Part shown: positions 35,193 through 46,692 of the stretch, piece after piece
Position numbering within the stretch: the stretch's first letter is position 1
Layout of the letters: every line of letters begins with the position of its first letter
NCBI RefSeq assembly: GCF_000226115.1
Contig: NC_016458.1
Location: 1,674,001 to 1,738,000 of the forward strand
Length of the DNA stretch: 64,000 bases
DNA from: Thermothielavioides terrestris NRRL 8126
Lineage: Eukaryota; Ascomycota; Sordariomycetes; Sordariales; Chaetomiaceae
Direction of reading: 5' to 3'
The notes under the pieces: generated by a model
Seen by the model: only the letters and a program-made list of their open reading frames with translations
The model's database searches: none
Told to the model about the DNA's origin: nothing
Position numbers and translations under genes: made by a program

Positions 35193-36560
35193 ATGCCTAG
35201 TTCGTTTTTACAACTCTTTCTCCTTATATACGTTTAGCTTTTCGCTATTTCCTTTATATATACGTCCTACGTATATTTCGTCTACTTGCTCCAACCTCTA
35301 TAGCAGCTTCCTATTTTTTTTGTAATAGCGATATATTCTCGAAACTTATCTACTTTGTCCTTGTCTATACCCTCTAGAATATTAGCTATAGTCGCTTCGC
35401 TTAGTAGTAACGGAGAAGGACGTTGTCCTAGAGGAGACGATAACTAAGACTATAACATATATTATCCTTTATTAGGCCTACTTTAGCCTTAGGCTAGAAG
35501 CTAACAATGTCTTAGACAAAACTATAACAATTGTAACAACTCCTTTTACTATACTATTAGTAGCTATATTGTCAAAGGCGATTTAGACGATAAAGATAAC
35601 GCCCTTCCTAAAGAGGAAGGGGACATCTACTTAAACTACGTTGAGTGGCTTATATATAGTAACTTCGTTAAATATATCTAAGGATATAGAGAGAGCTATA
35701 TAGAATATACTAAGTTATATACCAAATGCCACTAGAATTCAATACTCTAGGCGACTAACCTCTCCCTATACACTAGCTTAAAACGCCTAATCAAATTCTA
35801 TACTAATAATAAAGCCGTTGTAGAGCCTACTTATAAGAAAATCGAAACCGAGCTAGCCTACTATACTATTTTAAAGGCGCTATTTATCGCCTTTATATAT
35901 AGCTTCTATAGCGTAATTGGTATAGCCCTTATATACTAATCCCTAGTATATTCCGTCTTCGCCTCTGATATGCCCCTAGTTACCTCCTCTATACTTCTAA
36001 CTCTAAGCTAGTAAAGAGCCCTAGTTCTATACTAGGCTCCTTAGGACAATTTCGCTATATAGCACTATAGTCGCTTTGTTAAATATATAGCGTAATATCT
36101 CAATTCCTCCTAGTAGGAGAATCGGTATATTGTAGAGGCTATCTATACTATAGTGTAGTCTTAAGCAACTGTCTTTAAGACGAATTTATACCTTATAGAG
36201 TATGTTATTACACTTACCTCCCCTTTACCTATCTATACCCTTTGGGGGTCCTACCCCTACTACTTACCCTATATATATATATCCCTCTATAACCTATACT
36301 ATAGACGATGTCTATCCTCCCCTATAGAGGACATCTTATATATCTGTTAAGTATATATACTGCCCTTGCCTTATACCCCTTATACGCCTATTCCGCCCCT
36401 ATATATACCTACCCTACCTATATACCTATTTAAAGATAAGGAGGAGGACCTACTAGATATAAGACCTATTATAGAGCTAGAGTAGGTAGCGCTACTTATA
36501 TATCTTATTGTCTTTTCGTATATAGCTATATTCTATTTAGTTTTAAAAGGATAACTAGAC
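35193..36560 (+). pseudogene. Opposite-strand reading-frame relic inside element B, unknown product
   Basis: One plus-strand frame from ATG at 35193 runs for about 454 codons with no frameshift. It is interrupted only by about 23 TAG/TAA codons and never by TGA. That is about 5 percent stops, similar to the recognised RT frame of element A, while a neighbouring frame sampled at 35.7-35.95 kb has about 11 percent. The stops fit CAG and CAA turned to TAG and TAA by RIP. The protein has charged stretches (VKGDLDDKDNALPKEEGD, YKKIETELAYYTILKAL) and a Pro-rich segment (PLPYTPYTPIPPLYIP). It lies tail to tail with pol, between the chromodomain and the 3' LTR. I recognise no family. It may be element cargo or a separate insertion. 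The 3' end is approximate. Confidence 0.5.
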
Positions 36561-36679
36561 TTAGGTATATTATAGTTTCCCTACGCCTAGGTAGTTGTAT
36601 TTATCTAAGTTGTTAGTCTTTATAAGGTAGTTTATATACGAATATAACATTTCCCCTTCCTCCTCCGGTTTAACACTAG

Positions 36680-38448
36680 CCTATCGTTGTACTATATATC
36701 TCTCTATTCCTACTTAAACTCGTCAAGTATAGTAGTATCTAAGAAGTTCTCTAAAGGCTTCTACGTTAGTTTGTTATAACCTATCTACTTAATATATATA
36801 TTATAGTTGTTCCCCCTCCCCCTTATATTCTAAACTTTAAGGATCGCCTTTACTCTATATTCTTACTAGGGAATACCCTCCTTCGATATAACCTATATAG
36901 AGTCTAGTTGCTTATCTGTAACTTTCTATAAAAGGAGTAGGTCGGAGGCTATTCGCTTAACTAGGTTAATATAGAAGGTTAGGTATAGGCCACTTAGTAT
37001 ATTGAGTATTACTGTTAGAGGGATAGGTACTATAACTACCTTATATTTAGTATTTAGCTAGTTGAGCTTCTTACTAAGGTAGTTCGTCTTTATATTATAT
37101 AGGGAGAGCTATACCTTGTCCTTAACCTAGAACCGCTTAGCTAGGCGATAGGAGCGGTTTATATTCGTCTACTATTATTACTATATATATATAATAGTTG
37201 CTTAGGTCTACTCTATTCCCTCCTTTAAATAGTGGAGGAACCTAGCAATATAGCCTTTTAAAAAGGCTATAGGTACCGTTAGGACTGTGATAAGTTGTAT
37301 AGGACTTATATTAAACCTATAGAGGAGGTAGTTTAGACTTACTCCGATTATAGACAAGTCCCTATTATTAAGTATAAACTAGTAGGCTAGGAGATATTTA
37401 GGCTAGTTGTATTATATAAAGGAAACAAAGATCTAGAAGATTGCCTATACCTCTTAATTGACCTATTCTATCCCTCTATCTGTCTAGGGATAGTAAAACG
37501 TCGATAGAAGCTGCTCTACCCCTACCGCCTTATATAGTACGGTCTAGAACTTACTTAGCCAATCTAATCTATAGTCGGTTATAATTTAAGTTGGGAACTT
37601 ATAGAAGTGCTACTATACGTTATAGAACCAAAGGGTATACTTTTCTACTTCTATTAAATATATTACTTCGAGCTATATATACTTAGAGAAGCAGTTGGTA
37701 ATTACTATAAAGTAGCTAAGCGCCCCTTTATCCTTTATAGGGAGGTCGGTTATAAAGTCAATAGAGATCTGCTTCTAGAAGCGATTAGGGATAGGCAAAG
37801 GTTGTAAAAGCCTTTGATATAGTTGTTAAAAGATCTTGCTTTAATAGCACTAATTGCAGTTCCTAATAAACTACTTTATATTAGACAATATAAAGTCCTA
37901 GTAGTAATCTCTCTAAAGTATTTTAAATAGCCTATTATACCCTAGATATCCTAATATAGCTAAGTTATAGATCTGCTAGATAATCGTAGTAGTTAGAGGC
38001 TCCTATATAAGGAGCTAGAGACAACTATAGAACTAGAGCGCGCCTTATATATTGAGGGAGTAGTCTATAATCTAGGTCTATACTATATTCGCCTTCTTTA
38101 GAAACTTCTAGGCCTTGTTGTAAACGGCTTAGAGCTAGTAAACGTAGTACTTATCTTCGATAATACCTTTATCCTATAGGGTAGTAAGTTGCTTGTCCTC
38201 GAAGAGTGTCTCTCCTATAGGTAACCTAGCCTCCTCCTATATATTAGTTTAGTATACTTTAATTAGAGGGAGTAGCTAGGCAATACACTAGCTATTTTTA
38301 GGCTTGTCCTATTTATATTAAGAGAGTATATTAGGGTATAAAGCCTAGGATCCTAGCTAGTACTTTAGCTTAAAGTTAAATAGGGAGAACGTCTCTGCCT
38401 ATTAGGCCTATTGTTTACTAATTAGACGTAGCTAGGTGAAGTACTTAA
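36680..38448 (-). pseudogene. Element B integrase and chromodomain (3' half of pol), RIP-mutated
   Basis: Minus strand. After the RNase H segment next to the insertion point (LKYFT-like motif immediately left of 38449) comes the integrase zinc region (GYNRLFKIL...RDYY, about 37.93-38.05 kb) and the catalytic core start (IDFITDLPIKDKGALSYFIV, about 37.68-37.78 kb). A chromodomain with EYRVKAILKV and IGYNKLT lies at about 36.70-36.89 kb. Stops, all at codons consistent with RIP, break every domain. The domain order identifies a Tf1/sushi-like chromovirus. Confidence 0.8.
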
Positions 38449-38453
38449 GGTTC

Positions 38454-38703
38454 TGATATAGGGCAGGAGGAACAGGGGGGTTATGTGACCTATATGTCTA
38501 TATACATAGATTAGATAAGGGTGCCCCGCGCCCCACGTTGCAGACTTTGCAACGCTAGGCCCGATTGGGCAGGCGGGGTGCGTACATAGGCTCTGCCCTG
38601 TAGGCACGTATTTCTTAGCGTACCACCGCCCAGATCTTCGATCCACTAGCATTATCAATCTATATCTTGTTATTCTACGTATCTACAGCACTTTTCCACA
38701 TCA
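38454..38703 (+). repeat. Element A 5' LTR
   Basis: Begins TGATATAGGGCAGG and ends CACATCA. It is visibly less mutated than the 3' LTR and keeps GGGTGCCCCGCGCC and GGCAGGCGGGGTGCG where the 3' copy has T or A substitutions. Confidence 0.95.
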
Positions 38704-38705
38704 AG

Positions 38706-38718
38706 TGGTAGCTACGAC
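38706..38718 (+). promoter_or_regulatory. Element A primer-binding site, initiator Met tRNA type
   Basis: TGGTAGCTACGAC starts two bases after the 5' LTR. TGGTA complements the UACCA 3' end found on eukaryotic initiator Met tRNAs, and TGGTAGC is also the start of the Ty1 primer site. The A in CTACG is likely a RIP change of an original G. Confidence 0.7.
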
Positions 38719-39199
38719 TATAAGATCATTGACTTAATTATTTTCTTCTTTTATTGTTATTAATCGACTAATCTATATAGTGGCCTTGCCGATAGCAGTA
38801 GCCAGTTGAACCCCTACTTTCTTCGTGTAGCGACTTGACGAGGTCGACAACGTTGAAGGCACTTAATCCACTTCGAACGACGGTTTAGTCGAAGAGCCTC
38901 AATCGTATAGCGGTTCTACTAATAGCGATTACAATCTTTAGCTATCGATCGATTAGTCTATATAGCGGCGATCGCCGATAGTATCGCCAATAGCAGTAGC
39001 CAATCAACTATTTAGTTCTTCTCATATAGTAGCGATGGCCAATAGCGATTAGAATGCCCTTTTTCCTAGCCTAACGACGAACCTTTTAGTAGGCCTTCGT
39101 CAACTATTATTATATTAATAAGACACCTATTCGACCTAGTTTCTATAGTTTAAACTAAGGCGATAGTCAAGATAGCCGATTACAGCTACAATACTCGTT

Positions 39200-41640
39200 C
39201 TTACGCCTCCTCGCTAGCTAAGCAACTCTCTAAGTACGACGCCGCTATATCTAAGAAGATCAAGGAGACGTTATATACTCTGTATAAGGGTTTTATTCCT
39301 CTAGCTCTAGAGCTGCCTACTCTCTAGGAGTATATTTATTGCAATATCGTCGCTAGCTAAGAGGATAATCCTAATAATACTTAATTAGACGATAAGCTAT
39401 CCTTCGAAGATGCCTAGAGCGATCCTAAGAAAGTAGAAGACATTCTAAACCTCCTAGAGTATATTAAGGTCGATACTAATCAGCCTTTTATCAAGTAGCT
39501 TAGCTAGACCATCGACGAATACGTTGTTTTATTTAAAAGCACTATTGCTATAGTCAATCAACTTTGGGCCAACGTTGCTAAGATTCGACCTATACTCAAT
39601 AGGTTAACGAACTTTTACGACTATTTTAAGGACCTACTAGAGGTTATAGGTTAGCTTTAGGCAGCTGTCACTTAGATTAGCAAGGTCGTCCAATAAGTCT
39701 AGTATTAAAAAGAGCTCCTTATACAGTATATACGTAATATAGATAATCGGCTAAGCAAGATCGATAATGCTATTGCTTAGTTAGCTACTAAGAACTTATT
39801 GGCTAATCCTAGGCTAGCTAAGGAGCCTTCGTCAACTACTTCTATATCGACTACGGAGCCCTAGCTACGCCCCCCTTCGATTTGGAGCCGCCGCTCAATA
39901 GCAATGGCCACCTTTCTAATAGAGAGCCTCTATATACCTTCCCCGGTCTAGCCCGCTCAACCTTGCGTATAGACCGCTTTTCCTATTCCTTTAGAAGGCG
40001 TTGATATCAGTACGGTTTACAACCTAGCTATAGGCATACCGCTAGTGCACTAGGCCTACATTATATACCCTAACAATTCGCGTCTAGGTGGCTAGTACTA
40101 GGCTAAGTCGCCTTTAAGCGACCCTCCTTAGGGCGAGCCACCTTAGGGTAGCCAACGTTGGGCTATATTACTTCTTAGGCGGCCCCTTGGCGCTAACGGC
40201 TATAATCTGAACGACCTAATTAAACTAGACAATAGCGACGGGGGGCGCTGTCTAAATAACCACCTAAACAACAACTGTCTACCTTTCCTACCTCCTCTAA
40301 ACCGTAGCTACTAGGAGCACTTTTACAATACTATAGGTACTAGAGGTAGCCAATCTATCTCTACCTTTAAGATTAAGCGCGATAATATCGGCACTTTTAA
40401 TCCTAGTTACAAGGACCTTGACGATATAGGTATCGTTATAGATAGTAAAAACGTGATTTTTACCGATATCTATTGCTTTATCTAGCGTTTATTAACTTTT
40501 CTAGAGGACCCCGACATTGGCTACGACGTTGCCTAGCAAATCCTATACCTCCTACCTATAGTTCTCGCTAGCTAAGCCCTCCTCTAGTAGAATAGCGAAG
40601 TTACTATATAAGAGCGTTCGTAGTAGCGTTAAGTAGGCCTTTATATAGTCTTTGATCAATTAGTAGAGCGTTTTATAATAAATCGCTAAGTAGCTATTAA
40701 CAAGTTTAACCGAGGACAGTTGACTATTAGGTATATCGTAGAGAACCTCGATGCTCTAATAAACTTCTTCTAAAAGAAGTTACGTTTTATATATACGGTA
40801 GGCTAGATCAATTATAATAATTTAAACTAGTATAACGCTATAGGCACTATCTATAACCGTTTAGATTCGACTATTATATCTTTTCTTCTATAGCCTAAGA
40901 CAAAGTATACTCTAGTATACTATATATATAAGATTATAGAAGTATAGCCTATACTTGTTACTATAGCTTGCAACAAGTTTCTAAAGTTGAAGAAGTCTTC
41001 GCTTATAAGCAAGTCTACTACTTTTGGCAATACTAAGTCTAATAAGAAGCCTTCTAGACGCGCTAATCGCTATAGCAACGACCGTTAGAACTATGACGAT
41101 AACCGCTATAACCGAGATCGCAATCAAGGCGGTAAATACCGCTTAGATAACCGCGATTCTAAACGTGACGATCGAGCCTAAGACTAAGCGTACCTTATCG
41201 ACGACGCTGATTCGAAGACGTTATCCGATTTAGAAGCCGATAACGAAGCCGAAGCCAATTATAAGTTATCTATTTCCAATAGTACCGACAAGTTGGATAT
41301 TGCCTATATAGCTTACAATTTAAAGCTAACCTATTATAAGTGCTATTAGACCTTCGATATAGTTTTCGCTACCAACGTATATATCTATATCTATAGTAAG
41401 ACAATCGTTCCTAAGAGCGTTCGCTGCTATTGAGCTAACTAAGCTAACCTAGGCCGTCGAACCTATAGATACTACAATACTTTGTTCGACTCTTAGAACT
41501 AGCTCTTCAAGTACCTAAAAGCCTATTCGATAGCCGCTTCTAGCTTTATTAAGTACTTAGAACAGGCAATAGCGGTTATCGACAACGTCTCTAAGGACGA
41601 TATCCTATTCGCCAAAGGCTCTAGCTCCGCTATAGACTTC
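39200..41640 (+). pseudogene. Element A gag-like region, RIP-mutated
   Basis: A plus-strand frame readable through TAG/TAA stops, with charged helical segments (AAISKKIKETLYTLYKGF), a middle part like retroelement capsid, and a basic Arg/Asn/Asp-rich stretch near 41.05-41.2 kb followed by an acidic stretch. A degenerate Cys-containing segment (YYKCY...) follows at about 41.33 kb. Assignment rests on position between the primer site and protease. Boundaries are approximate. Confidence 0.55.
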
Positions 41641-41673
41641 GCTACCAACTTAGAGGTATAGGAGGCCCCTAAA

Positions 41674-44600
41674 GTGGCTGACCTAGGTATCAACAGCTTA
41701 TATAGCGTCTATACCTACTTGCATGTCAAGGCCTACGCTCAACCTAACTGCGAGGACCTAGAGGTTTACCTTAATCTAGGAGCTAGCCGTTCGATTATCG
41801 ACAAGACCTTCTTAAGTACTTTCGAACACTCGATCGAACATTGTAACGGCTATATTCGTAGCATTGGAAAGACGTCGCCTACCTAGTAGGCGACCTTCGT
41901 CATTTACTTACTAAGCGTTATAGTTACTAGCCTAGCACTCTTTAAGTTTACTTAGTTCGCCTAGGTAGTAGATAAACTGTTTACCAATCTCCTATTAGGA
42001 GTCGACTTCCTAGATCTATATTAGGCCTCTATCGATTATAGTACAAAGATCGCTAGTCTATATAGTATCCTAGGAGGATTCGATATACTATTCGCTATAT
42101 ATACCTAGATATTCCCCTATATATATAAAGTCAAGACTATATACGCTATTACCTTATAGCCTAAGCAAGAAGCGTATATCGCTATAGAATATAAACCTCT
42201 CTTAATAGACCGGTCTATAATATTCAACGCTCGCTATCCTACTATATTAAACGCTGTTGTCAACGCTAAGACCTTTAAGGTAATAGCTCTTAAGAACCTA
42301 ACTAAGGGAGTTTTTACTATTCTAAAGCGCTACCCTATCGGCTATATTAAGGATATTAATGATAGCGGTTATATCGCCTATTCCTAAGAGATAGCCTTTA
42401 TAGCATTGACTATAGCGACCGCCTTAATAGCGATATCTATCGCTATAAACCCTAGTTTAGTTCAAACTACTATTCAATATACTAGCCCTAGTGTATCAAC
42501 TACATTCGATATATATAGCCCCGTTTATACCGTTCTAGGAGACTCTACGCAACTCGTAAGCGATGTTTCATCCTAGACCCTAGCAACTTCGTAAGATTCG
42601 CTAGAGCTATCAACGCCTTATAGCGATATAGTATATTAGCTAGCTACTTTATCCGAATTAGGACCTCCATTATATTAATTAGTATATCTACTGAGCTAGC
42701 TTGCCTAGCCTATATTGCGCCTATCGATCGAGGATCCTAGTATCGAAGGCTATATCAATAGGTGTAATCTACGCCCTAAGCCTATAAGCCTAGATTCTAC
42801 TAATAGGCGTAATACGCCTCTAATGCCTAAGGCTAACGGTTATACCAATAGGTATAATTCTAAACCCGAATTGCCGCCTAATGACTATAAGCTAGTAGTA
42901 CTAGAGAAACACTCGACTCTAGGCCTTAGGATACCTACCGACTTACTAGAGATACTTACTTTAGAAGGCGTATACGTATATACCTAAGATCGTAAGCTAG
43001 CTTAGCGATTTGTTAATATCGTTAAGCGTTATCCCCGCCTATAGAAGGATAAGGGCTAAGTTGTCTAGGACAAAGAGGATATAATATAAGTACCTCTTAT
43101 AGAAGGCTAGTAGCATTAGAAGATTTATACTCGCTAATACCTTCTAAGTGCTTACGATCGTAAGGTTCTTAACGCTACTTTCAACGAACTATATCGATAA
43201 AAGCGCTTTGAATAGGCTACGAAGGCCACTCCTTTCGTATACTCGGTATTTATCGTTTAACGTACTTCTTATAGTAAGATCAAAGGCTACGTAGTCATCG
43301 ATTTATACGCTCTCAACAAGGTTATAGTACTTAACAACTACCCTTTGCCTTTGCAATCGGATATTATTATATATCTATAAGGTAAGAAGTTCATTACCGC
43401 TATCGATACTATATTCTTCTTCTACTAATTCGATATATATCCTCTATATCGTGATCGCTTTACTTTGATTAGCCTTTACAGATTAGAATAGCCGAAAGTA
43501 TATCTAATAGGCTACTATAATACCCCTATATATATCTAGCGCTTTATAGATTAGTTGCTTTGCCTTTATACCTCTTTCGCCTATATATTCATCGACGACA
43601 TTATTATCTTTAACGATACTATAGATAAGTACGCTAAGTACCTAGAAACTATCTTTAGCTTATTCGAAAAGAAGAATATCTCTATTGCGCTAGCTAAATC
43701 GTATATCGCGTACCTTAGTGTAGAGCTACTTAATTTCTACGTCGATAGATTCGGACTAACTAATATAGAGCACTGTGTCGCTACCTTTAGGAACCTCGCC
43801 TTTCTAAATAACCTAAAGGCTCTAGAACAATATATCAGTGTATTAGGGTTTCTACACTATCTAATCCTATACTATATATAGCTTATCGAGCCTCTCTAGA
43901 ACTATAAGACTACACTGCTTATAAAAGGCCGAGCTACTAGCTAGGTATAAAATGGAAACCCTAGCAAGTATGCCGTCTATTGCGCTAAGACCTCCTTCGA
44001 ACTTACACCTACCGAGAAAGCCTCCTTCGAAGCTATTTAGGATACTATCTATAAGCTAGACCCGACTATCTTAGTCTACTTCGACCTTAACAAGACCCTC
44101 TTCTTATAGATCGATAGATGCCTAGAGTATAGCTTTAGCGTTATAGCGTTCCACCTCGCTAATAGTTATAAGTAGAAGCCTAGAACTATCATCCTATCGA
44201 CTTAGGTTTAGCTTATTATATTTCTAAGCCGATACTTTACTAAGGAGGAACTCTAGTATAGACCTTCTAAATAGGAGGTCGCCTACCTTGTTTAGGTAGT
44301 TAAGAAACTATATACTACAATTTACTCGTTGTGTAAGCCTATCGTCGTCTTTATAGATTACGCCTCTATAAAAGGCATCGTCAACTAGACCATTTTAGAT
44401 ATATTGTCCACTAAGCAGGCCAATCGTAGGCTTATCAACGCCTCTATTTACCTCTTGCAGTATAACTTGGAGATCTATTACCTTCTAGGCCGCCTAAACT
44501 TGGTACCTAACGTACTTAGCCATTTGAAAGCTCTATAGGATAATCCGAACTATGAGAATAGCTCTAGTAATAACGATATAGTCCTTGACAATATCTAGTT

Positions 44601-46120
44601 CGCTTTCGTAGAAGCGAAGCTAGATAACGACCTTTAAGCTCGCTTTATAGCTATATACTCTTGTAACGCTAAGTATACCGCTATTATCAAAGATCTTACC
44701 GTCGAATTAGCTACTAAGGGCAATAGCAAGGTTTTCTCTTAGCTTGGCCTCCCGTTCATCCTTATAGATAGCCTTCTCTACAATATTCGACTAGATAGAT
44801 TACACTCACTTTATATATCTTATAATATAATTTAGACTATCTTAGAAGCTATCTACGATAAGAAGTACCACTTTGGCACCAAGCGGATATTATATAATTT
44901 ATAAAGTGTATTAATAGCCTATAAAACCTATAACGTTAAAAAGTATATTAAACTATACCCAAAGTGCTAAGTCAACGTAATAGACTATCGCCCTAAACTA
45001 GGCAACTATCAACCGATTCGACTATCTAATACTTTGCTAATACACGTTATCGCTATCGATTTCATTCTAGGCCTACCAAAGGTCTAGGCTACTAGTTCGC
45101 CTTAGTAGCTCCTAAACTACAATCACTTCGATAGCTTGCTTATAGTATCTTACAAGTCATTGAAGTATACTCTTCTTATTCTAGGCAATTCTAGCTATTT
45201 GGCCTAGGAATAGGGGTATATTCTAATTTGCTAACTACTTCTTAGCGACTAGGGCGTACCTACTACAATTATCTCCGACTATAATTATAAGTTTACTTCC
45301 AACCTCTAGCAAGGCGTCTAGAAGGCTCTAGGCACTAAGTTGCTAATAACAACGTCCTACTACTTGTAAGTGGACAACCTTTCGGAGTATAAAAACTAGA
45401 CTATAGAAATCATAATATACTTCTATATATTTGAGCGCCTAGAGGGTAATTGGCTAGATATTATTGTACCTTTGTAATAGTACCTTAACAACGTTTATAT
45501 TAAAGCTATTAAATCCTCGCCTTATAAGTAGCTTTTCGGCTTTAAGCTTCCTAGACTATTAGAAGCTTTTACTAACTAGGCTACTACTAAGCTAGCTACT
45601 ATTCTAGCTTTGCGAGATGCTCTACGTTAGGATGCTCAATTGAATATAGACTTCGTAGTAGCGTATACTAAGCGCTATTACGATAGTAAACACTACGATA
45701 TTGAGTTCAATATAGGCGATAAGGTTTATTTACGCTTATACTATAGTTACTATCTCCTAGGCAACTTGCCTAGGAAATACTTGTAATAGCGCGCTAGGCC
45801 TTTTCCAATTAAACGCTATATCAGCCGCCTAGTTTACAAATTGGATCTCCTAGCTAATATAGGTATCTACCTAGTTATTTCTATCGTTTACCTTTGCCTA
45901 GCTCCTTAGGAAGACGATCCTTTTAGCTATAATACGCTACCTCCTAGCCTAATCGTCGACTCTTAATCGGATCGCTCCTCTAATAATAACGAATCAGGCG
46001 ATAAATACGAGGTTGATATAATCCTTGACTATAAGGTCATATACAAAGGCCTTAAATACCTAATCAAATGGACTAGCTATAGCTAAGAAGAGAGCGTTTA
46101 GAAGACTATATACGAGTTAT
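41674..46120 (+). pseudogene. Element A pol: protease, RT, RNase H, integrase, chromodomain
   Basis: The protease remnant VYLNLGASRSIID lies at about 41.76-41.80 kb with the active-site D-T/S-G changed to NLG. RT starts near 43.26 kb (VVIDLYALNKV) and has the catalytic FIDDIIIF with DD at 43594-43599. RNase H covers about 44.0-44.6 kb. The integrase core has its acidic triad still visible: Asp in AIDFILGLP (about 45.05 kb), Asp in IISDYN (about 45.27 kb) and Glu in NLSEYKN (about 45.38 kb). A chromodomain (EVDIILDYKVIYKGLKYLIK then WTSYS) closes it at about 46.0-46.12 kb. Numerous TAG/TAA codons inactivate it. Confidence 0.85.
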
Positions 46121-46437
46121 ATTATACGTAGCGTCTAATCAATAAATATTAGGTTTATAAAGGCGATTATCTAGATCGCCTAGTCTCTTAAGAAGAGCCT
46201 CCTATACCTGATTAGGCACCTCAACCAGCCTATAAGCGTAGCCGGCCTCGTAAGAACCCTGTTCCCACTGATAACGATAAGATATAGAAGAAGCTAGTTG
46301 ATCGCTATCTAGATCAATCTGGCACTGCGCTTCTAGCCCTACGTTGTAGCACTCGATTGAAGGGTATTTGACGATACGGAGGATCTAGATAGGTAAGGCA
46401 ATGAGGGCATTGCCGTTTTTTCCTATAGGCCTAGACT
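46121..46437 (+). other. Element A sequence between the chromodomain and the 3' LTR
   Basis: The end of the pol frame and an untranslated stretch. A short inverted repeat (GGCAATGAGGGCATTGCC) lies at about 46397-46414. No convincing polypurine tract touches the LTR, perhaps lost through RIP. Confidence 0.5.
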
Positions 46438-46687
46438 TGATATAGGGTAGGAGGAATAGGGGGGTTATATAACCTATATATCTATATATATAGATTAGAT
46501 AAAGGTGCTCTACGCCCTATGTTGCAGACTTTGCAACGCTAGGCCCGATTGGGTAGGCGAGGTATATATATAGGTTCTGCCCTATAGGCATGTATTTCTT
46601 AGCGCACCGCCGCCCAGATCTTCGATCTACTAGCATCATCAATCTACATCTTGTTATTCTACGTATCTACGGCACTTTTCTACATTA
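46438..46687 (+). repeat. Element A 3' LTR
   Basis: Begins TGATATAGGGTAGG and ends TACATTA, where the 5' copy ends CACATCA. The differences I compared from the 5' LTR are almost all C-to-T or G-to-A, many at CpA/TpG. Confidence 0.95.
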
Positions 46688-46692
46688 GGTTC

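Larger units (their letters stand above)
38454..46687 (+). mobile_element. Gypsy-type LTR retrotransposon A, nested in element B
   Basis: An 8234-bp element with 250-bp LTRs (38454-38703 and 46438-46687) and an exact 5-bp duplication GGTTC (38449-38453 and 46688-46692). The plus-strand order is LTR, tRNA-type primer site, gag, protease, RT, RNase H, integrase, chromodomain, LTR. All frames are broken by TAG/TAA. Its insertion point lies within the minus-strand RNase H of element B: the motif just right of A (LTDYKN) continues just left of A (LKYF). A is therefore younger than B. Confidence 0.95.

Noticed and set aside
38422..38658. 78-codon minus-strand open frame
   Set aside because: Lies within the 5' LTR of element A and is open only because this LTR is less RIP-mutated.
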